From JABDMH01 sp965223165 (GTDB lineage: Bacteria; Bacteroidota; Bacteroidia; Chitinophagales; Saprospiraceae), in assembly GCA_965223165.1 (NCBI GenBank), contig CBDCVQ010000014.1:124001-188000 (forward strand): 64,000 nucleotides of DNA. Direction: 5' to 3'. A model generated the notes under the pieces. It was not told the origin of the DNA. It was given only the letters and a program-made list of their open reading frames with translations, and ran no database searches. Of the stretch, positions 47,875 to 55,568 are shown one piece after another (the stretch's first letter is position 1; each line of letters opens with the position of its first letter). The position numbers were made by a program, and so were the translations under genes.

Positions 47875-48127
47875 CTTGCGGGGATTTCACATTAGTCAAT
47901 TACTATTCTCGACTGCTGTAAGACAAAGACTAGGCCACCAATCTTAGAAAGTAAATATGCTGCTAGAAGGCCATATATAATTGGATGGGCAGCAGGCCCA
48001 ATTCCGATAATTTTTTTTACATAGTTTTTTTCTAATATATCCCAGCAGGGAGCTAACGACCTGTAAACGAGTGAATCTGGCGCCTCATAGGGTCCTTCGA
48101 AGGGCAATTTTCAAGGGCTGAGAGACC

Positions 48128-49072
48128 CTACCCGCTACCGGATCTGCGGCTCGGTGACCGGGGAGTGAACTCCATGGACATGCCTTCTTCGGCGACGATC
48201 ACCGCCGGAAAAACAGCTGCAGCCTCCTCTCCGAAAAGATGTAGGTCGCGATACCTGCTGCTAAAATGTCCCAGTACCAATTGACCCACAGAGGCGGCTG
48301 CGGCGATCTTCGCGGCCTGAACGGCCGTGCTGTGAAAGCGCTCGGCAGCCTCTTTGGCATGCTCCGTGAGAAAGGTCGACTCGTGGTATAGCAGGTCTAT
48401 ACCGGCTATCTGATCCACGACCGCCGGGTGATAGGCCGTGTCAGACACATAAGCATAGGACAAGGGGAGCCGACCCGGTTCGGTCAGCACTGCGTTGGGA
48501 ATCACTTGTCCGTCCGCCCTCCGCCAATCCTGGCCCTCTTTGATACTGTTTAGCGCAGGGTACGGCACTTGGTAGTGTGCAATAGCCTCCGCCTTGATCC
48601 GACGGGGAGCAACTCGTTCGAGTATGAGGTAGCCCGTGGTGGGCACGCGATGTCGCAGAGGGATCGTTTCCACGTCTATCCAGCGGTCGCTCAATACACG
48701 CCTGATGCCACGGTCATCGTGCTCCTTGATGACCAATTCATAGGGGAGATGACCATCAATGCTATCCAGCATGTGACGGACAAACCTCTCAAGCCCCTCA
48801 GGACCATACAAGGTCAGCGGCTTACGCCGCCGGTAAAGGCCATAGGAAGTGATTAGTCCCGGAAGACCAAAAATGTGATCGCCATGCAGGTGACTGATGA
48901 GAACATGATCAATCTTGGAAGGCTTAAGACCAAACTGCAACATCCGAGCCAGCGTGCCCTCCCCACAATCGATCAGGATGAGACCGGCTCCGATATCCAA
49001 GGCTTGAGCCGATGGACTTCTGTCTTTTTGTGGTACCGCTGAGTTGGTACCGAGTATGTGCAGGCGCCACAT
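48128..49072 (-). CDS. rnz: Ribonuclease Z
   Basis: 314 residues, metallo-beta-lactamase fold tRNA 3' processing endonuclease (cytosolic). The metal motif SHLHGDH is at His61, His63, Asp65 and His66. Further ligands lie in SDTAYHP and GHFSSRY. The length is normal for short-form RNase Z. It begins 6 nt after the stop of the STAS gene, so the two form an operon. tRNA-Lys, which lacks an encoded CCA, is a likely substrate nearby. Confidence 0.95.
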   Translation of the reverse strand: MWRLHILGTNSAVPQKDRSPSAQALDIGAGLILIDCGEGTLARMLQFGLKPSKIDHVLISHLHGDHIFGLPGLITSYGLYRRRKPLTLYGPEGLERFVRHMLDSIDGHLPYELVIKEHDDRGIRRVLSDRWIDVETIPLRHRVPTTGYLILERVAPRRIKAEAIAHYQVPYPALNSIKEGQDWRRADGQVIPNAVLTEPGRLPLSYAYVSDTAYHPAVVDQIAGIDLLYHESTFLTEHAKEAAERFHSTAVQAAKIAAAASVGQLVLGHFSSRYRDLHLFGEEAAAVFPAVIVAEEGMSMEFTPRSPSRRSGSG

Positions 49073-49078
49073 GGCAAC

Positions 49079-49450
49079 CTACTCCTCCTCCAGTTCTCTT
49101 TCCAGATGCTCCATATAGAGGAAATCCACCGCCTCGCTGACGGTAGGGATCACGTGTAGGATGGTGTCCAATCGGGATATCTCGATCAGCTTCTTGACCG
49201 CCGCATGCTCCACACCCGTTACGATGAAGGTGCCAATACCTTTCCACAGTCGGTTTCCGGTCAAAATCGCACTGAGGCCAGAAGAGTCAATGTAGTGCAC
49301 ATTGGCCAGATTGAGGATAAAGTTAGGGATACCCTCGTTTCTAAAAATGACAAACTCCGACTTGAGATCCGGGGCAAACACGGAGTTCAGATTATCGACA
49401 TCCAATGTCATAATGGCATATCGATCCTGTTTGTCAATAGAGTACTTCAT
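49079..49450 (-). CDS. STAS-domain anti-sigma factor antagonist
   Basis: 123 residues from ATG 49450 (MKYSIDKQDRYAIMTLDV). The open frame extends further upstream, but those residues have no family character and a -7 box lies within them. STAS fold of the SpoIIAA type with the phospho-acceptor region YIDSSGLSAI (Ser in DSSG). Such proteins bind a kinase or anti-sigma partner and switch by serine phosphorylation; no kinase gene is adjacent. The acidic tail ERELEEE is unusual but common in this phylum's versions. First gene of the operon with rnz. Confidence 0.88.
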   Translation of the reverse strand: MKYSIDKQDRYAIMTLDVDNLNSVFAPDLKSEFVIFRNEGIPNFILNLANVHYIDSSGLSAILTGNRLWKGIGTFIVTGVEHAAVKKLIEISRLDTILHVIPTVSEAVDFLYMEHLERELEEE

Positions 49451-49477
49451 GACGCTTATTTTGGCCGCCCGAAGGTA

Positions 49478-49486
49478 CAAAGAATA
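49478..49486 (-). promoter_or_regulatory. Candidate -7 box of the STAS-rnz operon
   Basis: The minus strand reads TATTCTTTG, a TAnnTTTG-like box with one extra base, ending 27 nt before ATG 49450. It supports the downstream start for the STAS protein. No clear -33 match. Confidence 0.35.
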
Positions 49487-49832
49487 GCGAAAACAACACA
49501 TGGCATCTGGCACCGGCACTATGGAGCAAATCGACCAAGAATCTGTCGATCGCCGCAGCCTGGTCAAGACCCAGAGACCCCGTACCCCCTGACTTGTCAC
49601 CCTGCCGATAGGGACCGGCAGGCTGGTTATGTGCAAACAAGACCTCCCCTGTCGTTGTTATCGTAATCTTAAAGAGAAGGTAATCCGTGGCTTTCGTTCG
49701 TCTTATCTGTTAGAAGACCAAAGGCAAGCGAATAGCCTTCGGACAAAATAGCAGGAAATGCAGAATGGCACGGTTTTCCGGCCCTATTTACCGAAGGTTA
49801 ATCATATTGTGACTTACTGTAATTAATATTAT
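49487..49832. other. Intergenic gap between the STAS gene and clpC
   Basis: About 350 bp between divergent genes. It holds a 7-bp perfect hairpin CCTGCCG/CGGCAGG at 49601-49622 (8-nt loop) and AT-rich DNA near clpC. No gene or repeat was recognised. Confidence 0.5.
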
Positions 49833-49841
49833 TATTGTTTG
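49833..49841 (+). promoter_or_regulatory. Candidate -7 box of clpC
   Basis: TATTGTTTG, TAnnTTTG-like with one extra base, 18 nt before ATG 49860. It overlaps the upstream TTG (49839), which argues that this TTG is not the start codon. Confidence 0.35.
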
Positions 49842-49859
49842 ACCAAGTCAATTGAAGAA

Positions 49860-52412
49860 ATGAACAAGTTCTCACAAGAAATCAAAGACATCATTAAGGC
49901 CAGTCGGGGCGAAGCTCTGAGGCTCGGAAATGATTTTGTGGGCACTGAACACTTACTACTCGGTATACTTCAAGGCAAAGACTATCTGGCTAATAAAGTG
50001 CTGGAATCACTGGAGGTGGATATAAGGGAACTGAAGGACTATACGGAGCGGATTGTGGACAGCAAGCGCGGCAAGACAGAGGACTACTCACCTGACAAAG
50101 AACCGGATCGAAAGGTGATAGAGGAACGGCTCGACAAGCACGCTGCAAAAGTGCTCAAAGTATCTTTGTTGGAAGCTAAAGTGTTGAAGAACGACGAAGT
50201 GACGCCAGAACATCTCATGCTATCCATCCTCAAGCACAAAGAGAACAAGGCATCCAAGATATTGAGCGAATTTGATATCGACTACGAGACCTTTAAGAAC
50301 GAGCTCTTCTACATGACCGATGAGCACGAGGAATACGACACGGGCATCTACTCGGAGTCGACCTCTGATCCCGACATGCCGCTGGAGGAAGAGCCCGGCT
50401 CCAGCCGCTATCAGCGCAAGGGTAGCTCCAAGTCTCGCACACCCGTGCTGGACAACTTTGGACGTGACATCACCAAGCTGGCAGAAGAAGGCAAACTGGA
50501 TCCGATCATCGGCAGAGAAACCGAGATCGAGCGAGTCTCCCAGATCTTGAGTCGACGCAAGAAGAACAATCCGATACTCATCGGCGAACCGGGCGTGGGC
50601 AAGACGGCTATTGTAGAGGGACTGGCCATACGCATCAACCAGCGCAAGGTGTCTCGCACACTCTTTGGCAAGCGGATCGTGATGCTGGACTTGGCTGCCT
50701 TGGTAGCAGGGACAAAGTACCGTGGCCAGTTTGAGGAGCGAATGAAGGCCATCATGAATGAGCTGGAAAAATCTCGCGACGTCATCTTGTTCATCGACGA
50801 GATCCACACGATCGTGGGTGCAGGGGGTGCCACCGGGTCGCTGGATGCTTCCAATATCTTCAAACCGGCCCTGGCCCGTGGAGAGCTGCAGTGCATTGGC
50901 GCATCCACCTTGGATGAGTACCGCCAGTACATTGAAAAGGATGGAGCCCTGGATCGACGATTTCAAAAGGTCATGGTGGACCCACCAAGCTCCGAAGAAA
51001 CCGTCAACATCCTGGAGAACATTGCTCCGAAGTATGAGGAGTTTCACAACGTAGACTATAGCCAGGAGGCCGTATTGGCCTGCGTGCGTCTCAGTGATCG
51101 ATACATCACCGATCGATTCTTACCCGACAAGGCGATTGATGTGCTGGATGAAGTAGGTGCTCGAGTGCATCTGAAGAACATCCATGTGCCTAAGCATATC
51201 GAGGAGTTGGAGAAGAAGATCGAGGGACTGAAGGAACAGAAAAACCTCGCGGTCAAAAACCAGCAGTATGAGACTGCCGCCGATCTACGAGATCAGGAGT
51301 CGAGGCTGGTGAGACAACTGGAAGAATCCAAGGTCAGTTGGGAAGAGGACTCCAAGACCAAGCGATTTCCAGTGACAGAAGAGGACATAGCCGAAGTAGT
51401 GGCGATGATGACCGGCATACCGGTACAACGAGTCGCTCAGAGCGAGAGCAAGAAACTAGTCAACATGACCGATGACCTCAAGAAGGTGGTGATCGGTCAG
51501 GAAGAAGCGATAGAAAAGGTGACCAAGGCCATTCAGCGCAACCGGGTGGGGCTCAAGGACCCATCGCGACCGATCGGCTCTTTTATCTTTCTCGGACCCA
51601 CAGGGGTCGGTAAGACCGAAATGGCCAAGGCGCTGGCCAGGTATATGTTCGACTCGGAGGAGTCACTGGTACGCCTGGACATGAGTGAGTACATGGAGAA
51701 ATTTTCCGTCAGCAGATTGATCGGAGCTCCTCCGGGCTATGTCGGCTATGAGGAAGGCGGTCAGCTCACAGAAAAAGTGCGACGCAAGCCGTACTCTGTC
51801 ATCCTGCTAGATGAGATCGAAAAGGCCCATCCCGATGTCTACAATATCTTGCTGCAGGTGCTCGATGATGGCCAGCTCACGGATGGATTGGGTCGCAAGG
51901 TCGACTTCAAGAATTCGTTGATCATCATGACCTCCAATATTGGTGTACGTCAACTGAAAGACTTTGGACAAGGAGTGGGTTTTGCCACCAAGTCGCGGCA
52001 GGAGAGCGCAGAGTCGCATACAAAGGGAGTGATCCAAAATGCACTCAAGCGCACCTTTTCGCCCGAGTTCTTAAACCGGATAGACGACGTGATCATCTTC
52101 AACAGTCTGGATCAGGAGGATATCTTTAAGATCATTGATATCACCCTCAACGATCTCTACAGCAGACTGGAGAAGATGGGCTACGCACTGACCTTGTCCC
52201 AAGAGGCCAAAAAGTTTGTCGCGGAGAAAGGATTTGATCCGCAGTTTGGTGCTCGACCGCTGCATCGAGCGATTCAGAAGTACATTGAAGATCCGCTCGC
52301 GGAGTACATCCTCAACGAAACACCATCTGAGGGAACCGCCCTGGAGGCCATTCTCAAGGAGGACACAGAAGAGCTGGAGATTGTGGCCAAGGAGGTGACC
52401 GATATTAAGTAG
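49860..52412 (+). CDS. clpC: ATP-dependent Clp protease ATP-binding subunit ClpC
   Basis: 850 residues from ATG 49860 (MNKFSQEIKDIIKASRGEAL, the usual family start). A TTG seven codons earlier is open but falls in a -7-like box. Domains: double Clp N repeat (residues 1 to about 140); first AAA module with Walker A GEPGVGKT near 241 and Walker B LFIDEIHT; UVR-type coiled segment near 450 (EQKNLAVKNQQYETAADLRD); second AAA module with GPTGVGKT near 579 and VILLDEIEKAHPDVYN; and a C-terminal D2 small domain. An unfoldase that feeds ClpP for protein quality control; clpP is not in this window. Followed after 115 bp by infC. Confidence 0.96.
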   Translation: MNKFSQEIKDIIKASRGEALRLGNDFVGTEHLLLGILQGKDYLANKVLESLEVDIRELKDYTERIVDSKRGKTEDYSPDKEPDRKVIEERLDKHAAKVLKVSLLEAKVLKNDEVTPEHLMLSILKHKENKASKILSEFDIDYETFKNELFYMTDEHEEYDTGIYSESTSDPDMPLEEEPGSSRYQRKGSSKSRTPVLDNFGRDITKLAEEGKLDPIIGRETEIERVSQILSRRKKNNPILIGEPGVGKTAIVEGLAIRINQRKVSRTLFGKRIVMLDLAALVAGTKYRGQFEERMKAIMNELEKSRDVILFIDEIHTIVGAGGATGSLDASNIFKPALARGELQCIGASTLDEYRQYIEKDGALDRRFQKVMVDPPSSEETVNILENIAPKYEEFHNVDYSQEAVLACVRLSDRYITDRFLPDKAIDVLDEVGARVHLKNIHVPKHIEELEKKIEGLKEQKNLAVKNQQYETAADLRDQESRLVRQLEESKVSWEEDSKTKRFPVTEEDIAEVVAMMTGIPVQRVAQSESKKLVNMTDDLKKVVIGQEEAIEKVTKAIQRNRVGLKDPSRPIGSFIFLGPTGVGKTEMAKALARYMFDSEESLVRLDMSEYMEKFSVSRLIGAPPGYVGYEEGGQLTEKVRRKPYSVILLDEIEKAHPDVYNILLQVLDDGQLTDGLGRKVDFKNSLIIMTSNIGVRQLKDFGQGVGFATKSRQESAESHTKGVIQNALKRTFSPEFLNRIDDVIIFNSLDQEDIFKIIDITLNDLYSRLEKMGYALTLSQEAKKFVAEKGFDPQFGARPLHRAIQKYIEDPLAEYILNETPSEGTALEAILKEDTEELEIVAKEVTDIK

Positions 52413-52442
52413 ATCTTTGAACAAAAGAGAAGGAACTTTCTA

Positions 52443-52480
52443 GTACCTTGCGTCGCTCTTTCTTAGGGCGACCAGGGTAC
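52443..52480 (+). promoter_or_regulatory. Hairpin in the infC leader
   Basis: Two-part stem: GTACC (52443-52447) with GGTAC (52476-52480), and GTCGC (52452-52456) with GCGAC (52468-52472), 11-nt loop. It lies 31 nt after the clpC stop and 47 nt before infC. There is no T-run, so a leader structure is more likely than a terminator. Confidence 0.4.
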
Positions 52481-52527
52481 GAAACGATACGACTAACGAT
52501 CCATTATTATTAACAAAACAAAGACAT

Positions 52528-53112
52528 TTGGCAAAAAGGAGGAAAAAGAACTTCAAAAGAGCTGCACCCAAAATTTCATTTCGAATCAATGAGGACATTC
52601 TAGTACCTCAAATCCGCCTGGTAGGCGACAACTTTGATGAGCTTGCCAAAGCCATCGGCCAACCCGTGGAGGCTGGCATTTATCGGACCAACATTGCCGT
52701 GGAATGGGCTCAGGAGATGGGCCTGGACCTGGTGGAAATCTCACCGCGGGCAGAGCCGCCGGTTTGCAAGATCATTGATTACCGCAAGTTTCTCTACGAC
52801 AAAAAGAAGAAGGACAAAGAGATCAAGTCCCGCACCGTTAAGACGGTGATCAAGGAGCTGCGCTTTGGCCCTAATACCGATGATCACGACTTTGAGTTCA
52901 AGCTGAAGCATGCCAAGAAATTCTTGGAGGACGGGGCCAAGGTCAAAGCCTATGTCCACTTTCGCGGTCGATCGATCGTCTTTAAAGATCGTGGCGAACT
53001 GCTGCTATTGCGGCTGCTCAAGGAGCTAGAGGAGCACGGCGCCGCAGAGGAGTTGCCTCGGCTGGAAGGACGTCGTATGACGGTCATCATCTCGCCACGC
53101 AAGAAGAAATAA
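52528..53112 (+). CDS. infC: Translation initiation factor IF-3
   Basis: 194 residues. IF-3 binds the 30S subunit, checks start codon and initiator tRNA, and blocks 50S joining. The N-domain shows RINEDILVPQIRLVGDNF and LDLVEISPRAEPPVCKIIDY. The linker is Lys-rich (YDKKKKDKE). The C-domain has VKTVIKELRFGPNTDDHDFE, KAYVHFRGRS and RRMTVIISPRKKK. Between VGDN and GIYRTNIAV there are about 10 extra residues (FDELAKAIGQPVEA) compared with usual IF-3. The start is TTG, with no in-frame ATG or ATT nearby; non-AUG starts are common for infC and linked to autoregulation. rpmI-rplT, usually directly downstream, are here 577 bp away with their own promoter. Confidence 0.95.
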   Translation: MAKRRKKNFKRAAPKISFRINEDILVPQIRLVGDNFDELAKAIGQPVEAGIYRTNIAVEWAQEMGLDLVEISPRAEPPVCKIIDYRKFLYDKKKKDKEIKSRTVKTVIKELRFGPNTDDHDFEFKLKHAKKFLEDGAKVKAYVHFRGRSIVFKDRGELLLLRLLKELEEHGAAEELPRLEGRRMTVIISPRKKK

Positions 53113-53340
53113 TCGTCGAGGTCCGATCTGACTTTCAGCATACCTAATCTCATTTGTGGTAGATCACCTGCTGAGGCAAAGCACTCCGAGCAATGGCTGG
53201 ATGTGCCTCCAGCTACTATTACGCTAACGTGTCGGGGTCGTGATGTCAAACTCCCCCCAACCTCCTGAGGCTATCGCACCATGGGATTCTGCACCTATCT
53301 ATCAACGGCCAAAGAATTGCTGGCAAAATGCCTATTCTGG

Positions 53341-53609
53341 TAGTTGAACGCACTTAGGACGCTACTCCCTCGCATAACCCTTGCTAGATTGTGTCAGGCG
53401 AGGACGCCCGACACGGTCAGATTGCTGTTGTTGAGTTTGTTCCAATGGCAACCAGTCAGTAGTGCTTCGCATTAAATGCTGTTGTTAATTCTAATGCGAA
53501 GCACTACTGGCCTCAAAGGCCACACAGCCCCGATCAGACCGCGTTTGGTGTCCCCGCCAAACGCTAGTGTAGCGCACTGTCACCCTGAAGCCTTGATCAT
53601 GCGATTGCC
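53341..53609 (+). repeat. Dispersed non-coding element, copy 2 (with insertion)
   Basis: Homologous along its length to 46006-45811 on the minus strand, with many substitutions. It includes two further hairpins: GTGTCAGGCG/CGCCCGACAC at 53391-53414 (one mismatch) and GCGTTTGG/CCAAACGC at 53541-53564. It fills most of the infC-rpmI gap and ends about 20 bp before the rpmI promoter. Relative to copy 1 it carries 55 extra nt at 53456-53510 and a smaller length difference near 53405-53422. Confidence 0.75.
53456..53510 (+). mobile_element. Nested 55-nt palindromic insertion
   Basis: A perfect 18-bp inverted repeat, CAGTAGTGCTTCGCATTA at 53457-53474 and its complement at 53492-53509, with a 17-nt loop. 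It sits exactly between GGCAACCAG and CCTCAAAGG, which are contiguous in the other copy of the host element (45.9 kb). It looks like a small mobile palindrome of REP or MITE type. No target duplication is evident. The loop shares TGCTGTTGTT with the flank at 53423-53432, so template switching is an alternative origin. Confidence 0.6.
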
Positions 53610-53630
53610 CTGTGACTCCCCTATCTTTTC

Positions 53631-53661
53631 TTGCCTATCTGGGGTCATTATTGTACGTTTG
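53631..53661 (+). promoter_or_regulatory. Promoter of rpmI-rplT
   Basis: TTG (53631-53633), 20 nt, TACGTTTG (53654-53661): an exact Bacteroidota-type -7 box with a -33 element at the right distance, 28 nt before the rpmI ATG. Confidence 0.65.
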
Positions 53662-53689
53662 CATTCCTTTACGGAAAAGCGGTAGGATT

Positions 53690-53884
53690 ATGCCTAAGAT
53701 GAAGACACATTCCAGTGCGAAGAAGCGATTCAAAAAGACTGGATCAGGAAAGCTGAAGCGCTTTCAGGCTTACACCTCGCACATGATGCGAAATAAGAGT
53801 AAGAAAGCCAAGACGCGACTCGTCTCCTCCACAACGGTGAGTAAGGCAGATGAAAAGCGCATGAAGAGACTACTCTGCATGTAG
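53690..53884 (+). CDS. rpmI: 50S ribosomal protein L35
   Basis: 64 residues from ATG 53690 (MPKMKTHSSAKKRFKKTGSG), the typical L35 start and length. The open frame runs further upstream, but those residues fall in the promoter region and are not L35-like. Very basic; binds 23S rRNA. First gene of the rpmI-rplT pair. Confidence 0.97.
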   Translation: MPKMKTHSSAKKRFKKTGSGKLKRFQAYTSHMMRNKSKKAKTRLVSSTTVSKADEKRMKRLLCM

Positions 53885-53905
53885 TCTAATCGTATAATCA
53901 AGAGC

Positions 53906-53942
53906 TACAGGCCTTAAGTATTCCACGAGTGGAATCCCTGTA
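53906..53942 (+). promoter_or_regulatory. Hairpin between rpmI and rplT, possible L20 operator
   Basis: Outer stem TACAGG (53906-53911) with CCTGTA (53937-53942) and inner stem ATTCCAC (53920-53926) with GTGGAAT (53929-53935), joined by an asymmetric internal loop. It lies 21 nt before the rplT start. L20 autoregulates its operon by binding a leader that mimics its rRNA site in other bacteria; the role here is inferred from position only. Confidence 0.4.
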
Positions 53943-53963
53943 CTCTATAAACAACAAATTGTC

Positions 53964-54308
53964 ATGTCACGATCTGTGAATTCAGTAGCGTCACGCAGAC
54001 GCCGCAAGAAGATTCTCAAAGAAGCAAAAGGGTATTACGGGGCGAGGTCCAAGGTGTACACCGTCGCTAAAAACGCGGTCGAAAAGGGCTGGAGCTATGC
54101 CTATCGAGACCGGCGTAACAAGAAACGGGAGTTTCGACGCCTCTGGATCGCCCGCATCAACGCCGGGGCCCGCGAGCACGGATTGAGCTATTCCAAGTTC
54201 ATGCATCTGTTGTCCGAAAAAGAAGTGGGCCTCAACCGCAAAGTACTGGCAGACCTGGCCATGAACCATCCGGAGACCTTTGCCGCAGTGGTCAACCACG
54301 TGAAGTAA
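53964..54308 (+). CDS. rplT: 50S ribosomal protein L20
   Basis: 114 residues, normal length. MSRSVNSVASRRRRKKILKE at the start, YYGARSKVYTVAKNAVEKG, then RLWIARINAGAREHGLSYS. Binds 23S rRNA early in 50S assembly and is a known autoregulator of its operon. Last gene of rpmI-rplT; the palindrome array begins about 50 bp downstream. Confidence 0.97.
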   Translation: MSRSVNSVASRRRRKKILKEAKGYYGARSKVYTVAKNAVEKGWSYAYRDRRNKKREFRRLWIARINAGAREHGLSYSKFMHLLSEKEVGLNRKVLADLAMNHPETFAAVVNHVK

Positions 54309-54360
54309 GCCATAACCAAGGAGTACGGTACGCAATCCGGTGCGTGGCAAGAGGGAGGGT

Positions 54361-55546
54361 ATCCAGTGCCAAAACCGGCGAAAAAGGATTCGCCTCTCAC
54401 CTTGCTAACAGACACCGATAGCGCGGATTCCTCTATCCGCGGTTGAGGGAACAATCCGGCGAAAAAGGATTCGCCTCTCACCTTGCTAACAAACACCGAT
54501 ACCAAAACCGGCGAGGTGTACCAAAACCGGCGAAAAAGGATTCGCCTCTCACCTTGCTAACAATCACCGATAGCGCGGATGCCTCTATCCGCGATCTGAT
54601 GCAAAAACAAAACCGGCGACCAACCCGGCGAAAAAGGATTCGCCTCTCACCTTGCTAACAGACACCGATAGCGCGGATGCCTCTATCCGCGGTTCAGGGA
54701 ACAACGCCGGCGAAAAGGATTCGCCTCTCACCACCACCAAACACCGACACCGCGGATTCCTCTATCCGCGACCTGACGCAAAACCAAACCCGGCGAGGTG
54801 TACCAAATCCGGCGATATGGTACCAACCCGGTGAGGGGCACCAAAACCGCCGAAAAAGGATTCGCCTCTCACCTTGCTAACAGACACCGACACCGCGGAT
54901 TCCTCTATCCGCGATCTGATGCAAAAACAAAACCGGCGAGGGGCACCAAACCCAGCGAAAAAGGATTCGCCTCTCACCACCACCAAACACCGACACCGCG
55001 GATTCCTCTATCCGCGATCTGATGCAAAAACAAAACCGGCGATATGATAACAACCCGGCGAAAAAGGATTCGCCTCTCACCTAGCTAACAATCACCGGTA
55101 CCAACGCGGCGAATAGGGATTCGCCTCTGCCCACCACCAAACACCGACACCGCGGATTCCTCTATCCGCGATCTGACGCAAAAACCAACCCGGCGAGGGG
55201 CACCAAAACCGGCGAAAAAGGATTCGCCTCTCACCTTGCTAACAGACACCGATAGCGCGGATGCCTCTATCCGCGATCTGATGCAAAAACAAAACCGGCG
55301 ATATGATAACAACCCGGCGAAAAAGGATTCGCCTCTCACCACCACCAAACACCGACACCGCGGATTCCTCTATCCGCGACCTGACGCAAAACCAAACCCG
55401 GCGAGGGGCACCAAAACCGGCGAAAAAGGATTCGCCTCTCACCACCCCAAACACCGACACCGCGGATTCCTCTATCCGCGATCTGATGCAAAAACAAACC
55501 CGGCGAGGGGCACCAAACCCAGCGAAAAAGGATTCGCCTCTGCCCA
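54361..55546. repeat. Composite palindrome array (13 A hairpins, 10 B hairpins)
   Basis: Unit A, GGCGAAAAAGGATTCGCC, is a 6-bp stem with loop AAAGGA; it starts at 54377, 54458, 54529, 54627, 54709, 54849, 54954, 55057, 55108, 55211, 55316, 55419 and 55521. Unit B, CGCGGAT-TCCTCT-ATCCGCG, is a 7-bp stem with loop TCCTCT or GCCTCT; its GCGGAT starts at 54423, 54575, 54673, 54752, 54895, 54998, 55152, 55257, 55360 and 55462. A and B alternate with two linker types (TTGCTAACAGACACCGATA or ACCACCAAACACCGACAC) and a CCGGCGAGGGGCACC tail; the full period is about 104 bp. It lies between the convergent rplT and permease genes. Open frames through it are by-products of the repeats. Confidence 0.9.
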
Positions 55547-55568
55547 TTGCCATACGACGATTTGTCGT

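Noticed and set aside
47892..48107. 71-codon frame between rnz and the metalloprotease gene, with a hydrophobic stretch
   Set aside because: TTG start, no recognisable motif, and its end overlaps the likely promoter region of the metalloprotease gene; too weak to call.
49079..49636. Longer STAS protein starting at 49636
   Set aside because: The extra 62 residues have no STAS character and cover the candidate -7 box; ATG 49450 fits the family start.
50220..51047. 275-codon minus-strand frame inside clpC
   Set aside because: Antisense shadow of a conserved clpC coding region.
54361..55546. CRISPR array
   Set aside because: No unique spacers; linkers are themselves repeated, units contain two different palindromes, and no cas gene is near.
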